Assembly: GCF_004348525.1 (NCBI RefSeq)
Contig: NZ_SMKG01000005.1
Location: 32,128 to 96,127, forward strand
Direction: 5' to 3'
Source: Micromonospora sp. 15K316
Lineage (GTDB): Bacteria; Actinomycetota; Actinomycetes; Mycobacteriales; Micromonosporaceae
Length of the DNA: 64,000 nucleotides
Below are positions 35,656 to 43,046 of this stretch, in pieces (position 1 is the stretch's first letter; each line of letters begins with the position of its first letter). The notes below the pieces were generated by a model. The model ran no database searches, was not told the origin of the DNA, and saw only the letters and a list, made by a program, of their open reading frames with translations. The position numbers were made by a program, and so were the translations under genes.

Positions 35656-37116
35656 ATGTCCGAAGCCTCCGCACCGCACGCCGCCGACCGCCGCGAACTC
35701 ACCGCCGCGCAGCGCAACGCCGTCGCCGAACTTCTCCGCGTCTCCCCGGTCGCCGACGAACTCGGTCGCCGGTTCGCCCAGGCCGGTCATGAGTTGCACC
35801 TCGTGGGCGGATCCGTGCGCGATGCCCTGCTCGGGCGGCTCGGCGACGACCTCGACTTCTGCACCGACGCCCACCCGGACGAGACCCTGCGCATCGTCAA
35901 GGGCTGGGCGGAGGCGATCTGGGAGACCGGGCGCGAGTTCGGCACCATCGGCGCGCAGCGCGACGGGCTCCGGCTGGAGATCACCACGTTCCGGGCCGAG
36001 GCGTACGACCAGGTCAGCCGGAACCCGGTGGTCGAGTACGGCACCAGCCTCGTCGAGGACCTGAAGCGGCGGGACTTCACCATCAACGCGATGGCTGTGA
36101 GCCTGCCCGAGCACCGGTTCACCGATCCGCACGGCGGCCTCGACGACCTCGCCGCCAAGGTGATCCGTACCCCTGCCTCGCCCCAGGAGTCGTTCCGCGA
36201 CGACCCGCTGCGGATGCTGCGCGCCGCCCGGTTCGCCGCGCAGCTGCGTTTCGCGGTGCACCCCGACGTCCGCGCGGCGATGACCGCGATGGCCGCCGAC
36301 CTGGACCGGATCACCGCCGAGCGGATCCGGGACGAGTTCACGAAGTTGCTCTGCGGCGCCGACGCGATCACGGGACTGCGGCTGCTGGTCGACACCGGGC
36401 TGGCCGAGCGCTTCCTGCCCGAGCTGACCGGGCTGAAGCTGGAGATCGACGAGCACGCCCAGCACAAGGACGTCTACGAGCACACGCTGACCGTGGTCAG
36501 CAACGCCGTCGGCTTCGAGGAGGAGGACTGCGACTTCATCCTCCGGATGGCCGCGCTGATGCACGACGTGGGCAAGCCGGCCACGAAGTCGGTCGGGCCG
36601 GACAGCCGGGTGAGCTTCCATCACCACGAGGTGGTCGGCGCCCGGATGACCAAGGCGCGGATGAAGGCGTTGCGCTACCCGAAGGAGGTCACCGCGAAGG
36701 TGACCGCCCTGGTCGCGCTGCACCTGCGTTTCTACGGGTACGGCCGGGGCGAGTGGACCGACTCCGCGGTGCGCCGCTACGTCACCGACGCCGGCGACCT
36801 GCTGCCCCGGCTGCACAAGCTGACCCGTTCGGACTGCACCACCCGTAACCGCCGTAAGGCCGCCCAGTTGGCCGCCGACTACGACGCGCTGGAGGAGCGG
36901 ATCGCCCGGCTCGCGGCGGAGGAGGACCTGGCCCGGGTACGCCCCGACCTGGACGGCAACGCGATCATGGAGCTGCTCGGTGTGCCCCCGGGGCCGGTGG
37001 TCGGCCGGGCCTGGAAGTACCTGAAGGACCTGCGCCTGGAGCGCGGTCCGCTGGACCGGGACGCCGCGGAGGCGGAGCTGCTCCGCTGGGCCCGCGACGA
37101 GGGCATCGTCTCCTGA
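35656..37116 (+). CDS. pcnA: CCA tRNA nucleotidyltransferase
   Basis: The enzyme adds or repairs the 3' CCA of tRNAs. The 486-residue product has the nucleotidyltransferase motif HLVGGSVRDALLGRLGDDLD FC split across its signature, with metal-binding aspartates in DDLD. The conserved VEDLKRRDFTINAMA and RDDPLRMLRAARFAAQL follow. A C-terminal HD domain contains HKDVYEHTLTVV and ALMHDVGKPATK. It is divergent from murJ as in mycobacteria, although the NUDIX gene that sits between them there is absent. The tRNA-Ile at 846 lacks an encoded CCA and would be a substrate. Confidence 0.96.
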   Translation: MSEASAPHAADRRELTAAQRNAVAELLRVSPVADELGRRFAQAGHELHLVGGSVRDALLGRLGDDLDFCTDAHPDETLRIVKGWAEAIWETGREFGTIGAQRDGLRLEITTFRAEAYDQVSRNPVVEYGTSLVEDLKRRDFTINAMAVSLPEHRFTDPHGGLDDLAAKVIRTPASPQESFRDDPLRMLRAARFAAQLRFAVHPDVRAAMTAMAADLDRITAERIRDEFTKLLCGADAITGLRLLVDTGLAERFLPELTGLKLEIDEHAQHKDVYEHTLTVVSNAVGFEEEDCDFILRMAALMHDVGKPATKSVGPDSRVSFHHHEVVGARMTKARMKALRYPKEVTAKVTALVALHLRFYGYGRGEWTDSAVRRYVTDAGDLLPRLHKLTRSDCTTRNRRKAAQLAADYDALEERIARLAAEEDLARVRPDLDGNAIMELLGVPPGPVVGRAWKYLKDLRLERGPLDRDAAEAELLRWARDEGIVS

Positions 37117-37130
37117 CGAGCTGACGGGAA

Positions 37131-37169
37131 GGGCCCCGAGACGGACGCCGCTGCGTCGACCCGGGGCCC
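37131..37169. terminator. bidirectional hairpin between pcnA and flotillin gene
   Basis: GGGCCCCG (37131-37138) pairs with CGGGGCCC (37162-37169), with an inner GACG/CGTC pairing. It sits in the 63-bp gap between convergent genes, where a shared terminator is expected. Confidence 0.6.
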
Positions 37170-37179
37170 CTCATCGTGC

Positions 37180-38676
37180 TCAGGCTTCGACGGCGGGCTT
37201 CGGCTTGCCGTTGTCGGCGGCCGCGCCGAGCCGGGCGAGGAGCCCGGCCAGGTCGATGCCGGTGAGGTCGCTGCCGAGCTGCAGCCCCTGCGCCACGTTG
37301 CCGGCCACCGACTTGGTCAGCGACGACGCGCCGTCGGTGGAGATGACAGTCATCTTGTCGATGGCGCCGATCGGCGCGCTCGCCGCCTCGACCACCTGGG
37401 GCAGCACCTTGACCAGCAGGTCGAGCACGGCGGCCTCGCCGTACGCGGCGAACGCCTCGGCCTTCCGGGCCATCGCGTCCGCCTCCGCCTGACCCTTGGC
37501 GAGGATCGCCGCGGCCTCGGCCTGCCCCTCCCGCTCGACCGCCTCGGCGATCGCCGACCGCCGTCGCTGCTCCGCCTCACCCTCCTTGGCGCCCTCGATC
37601 GCGTTCGCCTCCGCCAGCGCGGCCCGCCGCGCCCGCTCACCCTCACCGGTGAGCCGGGACTGCTCGGCGGCGGCCTGCGCGGCGGCGATGACGGACTGCC
37701 GTTGGGCGTCGGCCTGCAGCACCGCCGCGTTGCGGGCCGCCTCGGCCTCCTGCTCCACCTTGTAGCGGGCGGCGTCGGCCGGCTTGCGCACCTCCGTGTC
37801 GAGCTGGCGCTGCTTGAGCTCGGCGTTGCGCTCGGCCACCTTCTGCTGCTCGGAGAGGATCGCCTGGTCGCGTTCCGCCTGGGCGAGCGGCCCGGCGGCC
37901 GCGGACTTCGCCTTCGCCGCGTCGATCTCGGCCTGGATGCCGGCCTGCTTGAGGGCCAGGTTCCGGTTCGCCTCGGCGATCGCCCCCTCGGCGAGGAGCC
38001 GCTCCTGCTCCGCCTGCTGGCGGGCCCGGGCCTCGGCGATGGCCGCGTCCTTGAGCACCCGGGCGGCCTCCGGCCGGCCGAGGTCCTGCAGGTAGCTCCC
38101 CTCGGCCAGGATGTCCTGGAGCTGGAAGGTGTCCAGCACCAGGCCCTGGTTGGTCATCGAGTGCTCGGCCTCCTCGGCCACCGCGCTGGCGAACGCGGCC
38201 CGGTCGCGGATGACCTCCTCGACGGTGAGCCGCCCGACGATCGAACGCAGCGCGCCGGCGAGCACCTCGCGGGTGAAGTCCTCGATCTCGTCCTGCTGGT
38301 GCAGGAAGCGCTGGGCGGCGGCGCGGATCGCGTCCTCGGTCCCGCCGACCTTGACGATGGCGACGCCGTGCAGGTCGGTACGGATGCCCTGCTTGCTCAC
38401 CGCGCCCTTGATGCCGACGTCGATCCGGCGGCTGGAGAGGTCGAGCGACTGGAGCTTCTGCACCACCGGCAGGACGAAGACCGACGCACCGAGCACCACC
38501 TTCTGCCCGGACATGTCGGTCGACCGGCCGCCGTCGGCGGTCTGCGTGGTACGGCCCTTGCGGCCGGTGACGATGAACGCCTCGTTCGGCCCGGCGACCT
38601 TGATCCGCGAGAGCACGAAGAGCACGAGGACGACGACGAGGAGGACCGCGCCTCCGATGGCGATGAGCAGGGGCAT
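37180..38676 (-). CDS. flotillin-like SPFH-domain membrane protein
   Basis: The 498-residue product has one N-terminal membrane helix (LLIAIGGAVLLVVVLVLFVL). An SPFH/band-7 domain (about residues 25-210) includes SLDLSSRRIDVGIKGAVSKQ and FTREVLAGALRSIVGRLTVE. A long Ala/Glu/Arg-rich coiled coil follows (about 215-420) with repeated AEA motifs, and then a C-terminal flotillin segment (AVLDLLVKVLPQVVEAASAP). Flotillins organise membrane microdomains. It follows the NfeD-like gene by 29 bp, the usual flotillin-NfeD pairing. Confidence 0.92.
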   Translation of the reverse strand: MPLLIAIGGAVLLVVVLVLFVLSRIKVAGPNEAFIVTGRKGRTTQTADGGRSTDMSGQKVVLGASVFVLPVVQKLQSLDLSSRRIDVGIKGAVSKQGIRTDLHGVAIVKVGGTEDAIRAAAQRFLHQQDEIEDFTREVLAGALRSIVGRLTVEEVIRDRAAFASAVAEEAEHSMTNQGLVLDTFQLQDILAEGSYLQDLGRPEAARVLKDAAIAEARARQQAEQERLLAEGAIAEANRNLALKQAGIQAEIDAAKAKSAAAGPLAQAERDQAILSEQQKVAERNAELKQRQLDTEVRKPADAARYKVEQEAEAARNAAVLQADAQRQSVIAAAQAAAEQSRLTGEGERARRAALAEANAIEGAKEGEAEQRRRSAIAEAVEREGQAEAAAILAKGQAEADAMARKAEAFAAYGEAAVLDLLVKVLPQVVEAASAPIGAIDKMTVISTDGASSLTKSVAGNVAQGLQLGSDLTGIDLAGLLARLGAAADNGKPKPAVEA

Positions 38677-38705
38677 GCAGGTGTCCTGTCTGCGAGGGGG
38701 TTGGT

Positions 38706-39218
38706 TCAGTACGTCTCGACGTGCACGCTGGTCTCGCTGAGCGTCTCGACCACGAAGATCCGCGCGCCGACGGGGATGGGCTGGTCGGCTCGGGCGTTGA
38801 GCTTGACCGGCTGCCCGGCCAGGCGTACCCGGACCTCGCCGTAGCCGTTCAGCGGCACCGGGGAGACGACCAGGCCCACCGAGCCGACGAGGTCACTCCG
38901 GGTGGGGGTGGCGTCGGTCGGCATCCGTCGGGCGGCCCGGCCCAGCCGGGCCGCGACCCAGGCGAAGGGGAGCGCGGCGAAGGCGCCGCCGGCCGCGGCA
39001 GCGGCGACCGCGCCGGTGGTCCGGCCGCCGACCAGCTCGTTGACGATCGCGGCGCCGAAACCGAACGCGCCCGCGAATCCGGCGACGCTCTCGACCGAGA
39101 TCGGTCCGTCGACGTCGACGCCGCCGAAGTGGAGCAGTTCCGTGCCGAGCAGGGCGAGCGCCAGCACACCGACACCCGCGCCGCCGATGATCAGAAAGAT
39201 CAACGTCCCCGTGGCCAC
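38706..39218 (-). CDS. NfeD-like membrane protein paired with flotillin
   Basis: The roughly 170-residue product has N-terminal helices (LIFLIIGGAGVGVLALALLG; VAGFAGAFGFGAAIVNEL; AVAAAAAGGAFAALPFAWVA). A C-terminal OB-type domain follows (VGSVGLVVSPVPLNGYGEVR with VGARIFVVETLSETSVHVE). This is the short NfeD form that partners SPFH proteins. GTG 39218 is chosen, but upstream GTG codons are in frame and no strong ribosome-binding site distinguishes them. Confidence 0.82.
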   Translation of the reverse strand: MATGTLIFLIIGGAGVGVLALALLGTELLHFGGVDVDGPISVESVAGFAGAFGFGAAIVNELVGGRTTGAVAAAAAGGAFAALPFAWVAARLGRAARRMPTDATPTRSDLVGSVGLVVSPVPLNGYGEVRVRLAGQPVKLNARADQPIPVGARIFVVETLSETSVHVETY

Positions 39219-39309
39219 GTCGGGCACGGTATCGACGGCCCGCAACGTGCCGGCCGGCGGTCGCTGTGCGCCGGGAAGCTCGGACGAGCGCCGGACGAAT
39301 ATCTAGTCA

Positions 39310-39339
39310 TTGACAAGATGTCTCTCTCCGAGGCAATCT
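39310..39339 (+). promoter_or_regulatory. promoter of the small membrane-protein gene
   Basis: TTGACA at 39310-39315 and CAATCT at 39334-39339 are 18 bp apart, 25 bp upstream of the ATG at 39365, in a conspicuously AT-rich strip. The motif GACAAGATG occurs twice (39312 and again near 39347), and GACA-AGA-TGTC is a small palindrome at the -35, so a repressor may bind there. Confidence 0.5.
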
Positions 39340-39364
39340 TTACGGCGACAAGATGGAGGTGCCC

Positions 39365-39769
39365 ATGTCCTCGGCAACCCTGACCACCGCCGGAATCCTG
39401 CTGATCACCGTCGTGACCGTGGCCTACGGCGGGCTGACGCTGCTCATGCACCTCGCCCGCCGCAAGGCCGGATACCTCGACAACCCGGTACGCCGCGGCC
39501 TCTGGACGGCCGGCCACGCCCACGCCGGCGTGCTGGTCCTCTTCGCGCTCGCTGTCCTGCCCTACGTCGACCAGGCTGATGCCTCCGACGGCACCCGCAC
39601 CCTGATCCGGGTGCTGCTGGTGTCGGCGCCGGTCCTGATGCCGCTGGGCTTCTTCCTCTCGGTCGTACGCCCGCAGGACACCCGACCCAACAAACTGATC
39701 TGGCTGACCGTCATCGGCGGCGCCAGCCTGTGCGCGGGCGCGCTCCTGCTCGGGATCAACCTGCTCTGA
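39365..39769 (+). CDS. small four-helix membrane protein, unknown function
   Basis: From ATG 39365, with GGAGGTGCCC just upstream, the product has 134 residues. Four hydrophobic segments are visible: TTAGILLITVVTVAYGGLTL; AGVLVLFALAVLPYV; VLLVSAPVLMPLGFFLSVV; LTVIGGASLCAGALLLGINL. Conserved-looking polar residues include HLARRKAGYLDNPVRRGLW, TAGHAHAG and RPQDTRPNK. Histidines inside or near helices (MHLA, GHAHAG) could bind metal or haem, but no family is recognised. The ATG GAG GTG start nine bases upstream would place the ribosome-binding site inside the gene. Confidence 0.8.
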   Translation: MSSATLTTAGILLITVVTVAYGGLTLLMHLARRKAGYLDNPVRRGLWTAGHAHAGVLVLFALAVLPYVDQADASDGTRTLIRVLLVSAPVLMPLGFFLSVVRPQDTRPNKLIWLTVIGGASLCAGALLLGINLL

Positions 39770-39835
39770 CGCCGCGGCGGGCCGCTCGGCGCTACCGCCC
39801 GGTGAAGTTGTCGTCCGGCCACGGAGAATGGGCTG

Positions 39836-40315
39836 ATGCGCTGGACCGTGCTCGACTCACCGATCGGGGAGTTCTCCGTCGCCACCGACGCGACAGACGT
39901 CTGCGGGACGCACTTCGGGCGGGTCGAGGGAGCCGCCGACGAGCCGGAGCACGACCTCGCCCGGCAGGCGGTCGCCGAGCTGCGGGCGTACTTCGCCGGG
40001 GAGCTCACCGACTTCACCGTGCCGATCCGGATCCCGCGCGGCTCCGATTTCGAGCGGGCGGTGTGGCGGGAGATGGTCGGCATCCCCTACGGCGAGACGC
40101 TGACCTACGGCGAGGTCGCCCATCGGGTCGGCGACCCCGGCGCGGCCCGGGCCGTCGGGGTCGCCTGCAACCGGAACCCGGTCCCGGTGATCGTGCCGTG
40201 CCACCGCATCGTCGGCGCCGGCGGGAAACTGGTCGGCTTCGGCGGCGGGCTCGACCGCAAGGTGCACCTGCTGGAGCTGGAGGCCCGGATCGCGCTGCAA
40301 CGCGCCTGGTCCTGA
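39836..40315 (+). CDS. ogt: methylated-DNA--protein-cysteine methyltransferase
   Basis: The protein removes alkyl groups from O6-alkylguanine in a suicide reaction. The 159-residue product has the active-site Cys122 in VIVPCHRIVGAGGKLVGFGG. The helix-turn-helix arginine finger region is GDPGAARAVGVACNRNP, and the N-terminal domain starts MRWTVLDSPIGEFSVA. It is a single-domain Ogt type without an Ada AraC domain. It ends 115 bp before a strong bidirectional terminator. Confidence 0.96.
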   Translation: MRWTVLDSPIGEFSVATDATDVCGTHFGRVEGAADEPEHDLARQAVAELRAYFAGELTDFTVPIRIPRGSDFERAVWREMVGIPYGETLTYGEVAHRVGDPGAARAVGVACNRNPVPVIVPCHRIVGAGGKLVGFGGGLDRKVHLLELEARIALQRAWS

Positions 40316-40430
40316 CCGGCCGCGGCGGGCACCACCGCCCTGGTGCCGGCACACCGCCGGCGGATCGAACTGAGCCGGCATCCGCGGAGGCCGGGCTCTT
40401 CCGGCCCGGCCGTCGCGGGGAGGCCCGGAT

Positions 40431-40470
40431 GCAGCGAGGGCCGGGTCCGTGTGGACCCGGCCCTCGCTGC
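40431..40470. terminator. 18-bp hairpin between convergent ogt and ino1
   Basis: Positions 40431-40448 pair perfectly with 40453-40470 around a GTGT loop. The stem lies between the ogt stop (40315) and the ino1 stop (40489) and probably terminates both transcripts. Confidence 0.85.
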
Positions 40471-40488
40471 GTTGCTGCGGTCAGCGCG

Positions 40489-41568
40489 TCAGCGCTCGAC
40501 CTCACCGGCGATGAACGCCTCCACGGCCGCGTGCGCGTCGTGGTCGGCGTACTGCACCGGCGGGGACTTCATGAAGTACGAGGAGGCCGAGAGGATCGGG
40601 CCGGCGATCTTCCGGTCCAGCGCGATCTTCGCGGCCCGGACCGCGTCGATGATGACGCCGGCCGAGTTCGGGGAGTCCCACACCTCGAGCTTGAGCTCGG
40701 CGTTCAGGGGGGTGTCGCCGAAGGAGCGGCCCTCCAGGCGGATGTACGCCCACTTGCGGTCGTCCAGCCACGGCACGTGGTCCGACGGGCCGATGTGCAC
40801 GTCGCTCTTCTGCATCTCGTGCGGGATCTGGGAGGTCACCGACTGGGTCTTCGAGATCTTCTTCGAGACCAGGCGGTTGCGCTCCAGCATGTTCATGAAG
40901 TCCATGTTGCCGCCGAAGTTGAGCTGGTACGTGCGCAGCAGCTCGACACCGCGGTCCTCGAAGAGCTTCGCCAGCGCGCGGTGCACGATGGTGGCGCCCA
41001 CCTGGCTCTTGATGTCGTCGCCGACGATCGGCAGACCGGCGTCGGTGAACTTCTGCGCCCACTCCGGGTCGGAGGCGATGAAGACCGGCAGGGCGTTCAC
41101 GAACGCGCAGCCGGCGTCGATCGCGGCCTGGGCGTAGAACTTGTCGGCCTGCTCGGAGCCGACCGGCAGGTAGGAGACCACGACGTCGACCTGCGCGTCG
41201 CGCAGCGCCTGCGCCACGTCGACCGGGGTGGCGTCCGACTCCTGGACGATCTCGCGGTAGTACACGCCCAGACCGTCGAACGTCGGGCCGCGCTGCACGG
41301 TGACGCCGGTCGGCGGCACGTCGCAGAGCTTGATGGTGTTGTTCTCGCTGGCGACGATCGCCTCCGCGAGGTCCATGCCCACCTTCTTGGCGTCCACGTC
41401 GAACGCCGCGACGAACTCCACGTCGGAGATGTGGTAGTCGCCGAAGGTGACGTGCATGAGACCCGGGACGCGGTCGTTCGGGTCGGCGTTCCGGTAGTAC
41501 TCGACGCCCTGCACGAGGGACGAGGCGCAGTTACCCACACCGACGATGGCGACGCGGACGGAGCCCAT
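40489..41568 (-). CDS. ino1: inositol-3-phosphate synthase
   Basis: Ino1 converts glucose 6-phosphate to myo-inositol 3-phosphate, the first step toward mycothiol and phosphatidylinositol. From ATG 41568, with GGAGG 9 nt upstream, the product has 359 residues, the actinobacterial size. The NAD-binding motif is [36 protein letters not shown] and [19 protein letters not shown] carry the active-site lysines. It is 23 bp downstream of a PadR regulator gene, and both follow one palindromic operator. Confidence 0.97.
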   Translation of the reverse strand: MGSVRVAIVGVGNCASSLVQGVEYYRNADPNDRVPGLMHVTFGDYHISDVEFVAAFDVDAKKVGMDLAEAIVASENNTIKLCDVPPTGVTVQRGPTFDGLGVYYREIVQESDATPVDVAQALRDAQVDVVVSYLPVGSEQADKFYAQAAIDAGCAFVNALPVFIASDPEWAQKFTDAGLPIVGDDIKSQVGATIVHRALAKLFEDRGVELLRTYQLNFGGNMDFMNMLERNRLVSKKISKTQSVTSQIPHEMQKSDVHIGPSDHVPWLDDRKWAYIRLEGRSFGDTPLNAELKLEVWDSPNSAGVIIDAVRAAKIALDRKIAGPILSASSYFMKSPPVQYADHDAHAAVEAFIAGEVER

Positions 41569-41591
41569 AGCGTCTGCCTCCTTCTTCTTCA

Positions 41592-42230
41592 TCACGGCCG
41601 CTCTTTCCTGGACTCTCCAGGCGGGGGCGGGCTGATCTCTTCTCGTCGGCCGCCGGCCGTCCCGGTTCGCGGGACCGTCGGGGCACGGCCGGAGCGCTCG
41701 TTGGCGATGAGCTCCTCCAGCCAGCGGACCTCGCGCTCACAGGCATCAAGTCCGTGGCGCTGCAGTTCCAGGGTGTACGCGTCGAGGCGCTCGGCCGCCC
41801 GGGCCAGCACGTCACGAAGACCCTCGCGACGCTCCTCGATCTTGCGGCGGCGACCCTCCAGGATTCGTAGGCGGGTCGCCTGGTCGGTCCGGGCGAAGAA
41901 CGCGAAGTGCACGCCGAAGCCCGTGTCGTCGTACGTCTCGGGCCCCGTCTGTGCGATGAGCTGGGCGAAGCGTTCCTTGCCCTCGGCGGTGATTTTGTAG
42001 ACCACCCGACCGCGTCGGCTGGTCAGCGCGGGAATCTCCTCGGTGGTGGCGGGCGCCTCCGCAGCCTCGGTGATCCAGCCCGCCGCCTGCAACCGGCGCA
42101 GGGTCGGGTAGAGCGAGCCGTAGCTGATCGCTGCCCGGATTGCGCCGAGCTTGGCGGCCAACTCCTTGCGTAGCTCGTAGCCGTGCATCGGAGACTCCTG
42201 CAGCAGGCCGAGGATGGCGAGCTCGAGCAC
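41592..42230 (-). CDS. PadR-family transcriptional regulator of the ino1 operon
   Basis: The 212-residue product starts at GTG 42230 after GAGGAT. The N-terminal winged helix reads [20 protein letters not shown] and [20 protein letters not shown], typical of PadR. A C-terminal coiled helical region ([20 protein letters not shown]) mediates dimerisation in the family. Synteny with ino1 matches Rv0047c-Rv0046c. Autoregulation and control of ino1 through the palindrome at 42272 are likely inferences; the ligand is unknown. Confidence 0.9.
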   Translation of the reverse strand: MLELAILGLLQESPMHGYELRKELAAKLGAIRAAISYGSLYPTLRRLQAAGWITEAAEAPATTEEIPALTSRRGRVVYKITAEGKERFAQLIAQTGPETYDDTGFGVHFAFFARTDQATRLRILEGRRRKIEERREGLRDVLARAAERLDAYTLELQRHGLDACEREVRWLEELIANERSGRAPTVPRTGTAGGRREEISPPPPGESRKERP

Positions 42231-42271
42231 GGGCCATCCTCTCTTACCCCCTGCGCGGAGTGACAACCGCC

Positions 42272-42296
42272 GCGATGTATCGGACCGATACATCGC
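42272..42296. promoter_or_regulatory. perfect palindromic operator upstream of padR-ino1
   Basis: The sequence is an inverted repeat with 12-bp arms (GCGATGTATCGG and its complement CCGATACATCGC) around a single A at 42284. It is 42 bp upstream of the padR GTG and 108 bp upstream of the divergent DUF5318 ATG. Such long near-contiguous palindromes with ATGTAT ends are typical of PadR operators. Confidence 0.8.
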
Positions 42297-42403
42297 ACGT
42301 TAGTCGCTCGCCCCGATCAGGGCAAATCCCGAATTCGGGGTCCCTCAACTACGGATAGTGACCCCGGTCGCCTCGGTCGGCCGGAGCGCGTACCCTTCTC
42401 CGC

Positions 42404-42850
42404 ATGCGTACGCAGCGCCAGGTCGTCGACTACTCGCTCCGGAAGCGAGCGGTGCTGCGTGAGCTCCTGGCCGGCCGGGTCGGCACGTACGACGTCTGCG
42501 ACGCCTCGCCGTACCTCAAGAACGCAGCTCGGTTCCACGGTGAGCCGACCGACGAGCGCTGCCCGATCTGCCGGAGCGAGAACCTCATCCACGTCCACTA
42601 CATTTACGGCGACGAACTCAAGCAGTCAGCCGGCCAAGCCCGCACACTGGCGGAGCTGCCGGTGCTGGCGATGACGCTACGTGAGTTCGAGGTGTTTGTG
42701 GTGGAGGTGTGCCTCGGCTGTGACTGGAACCATCTCGTCGAGCAGTACCTGCTCGGCCGGGACGGCCTGGCCGAGGGCGGGTCGGAGACCGACGCGGTGG
42801 GTGGCGACGCCTCCGGCCCGGTGCACCGAAGGCGAGAGGCCCAACGGTGA
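42404..42850 (+). CDS. DUF5318 family protein
   Basis: The 148-residue product begins MRTQRQVVDYSLRKRAVLRE and matches the actinobacterial DUF5318 family (Rv0049 position). It carries a probable zinc ribbon formed by CPICRSEN and CLGCDWNH. FEVFVVEVCLGCDWNHLVEQ and YGDELKQSAG are other conserved parts. The C terminus is low complexity. It lies between the padR operator and the PBP gene, with 196 bp to the latter. Function is unknown; nucleic-acid binding or a ribosome-linked role would be speculation. Confidence 0.88.
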   Translation: MRTQRQVVDYSLRKRAVLRELLAGRVGTYDVCDASPYLKNAARFHGEPTDERCPICRSENLIHVHYIYGDELKQSAGQARTLAELPVLAMTLREFEVFVVEVCLGCDWNHLVEQYLLGRDGLAEGGSETDAVGGDASGPVHRRREAQR

Positions 42851-43046
42851 GTCCACACCGGTCGCCCGGTCCCGGCGTCGCACAGGATCGCCGGGGTGGA
42901 CGACGGTGAATGGTCCGATAGGCCCGATTGATCGGGTAACGACGTCACGCGTCCGGCACGTACGTGCCCTGGATACGCGTGAATCAGCTCACGGCAACCC
43001 GGTGGTGGCGCAGTGGTGCCCCACCGCGACCGGCAGGGTGTGAGGA

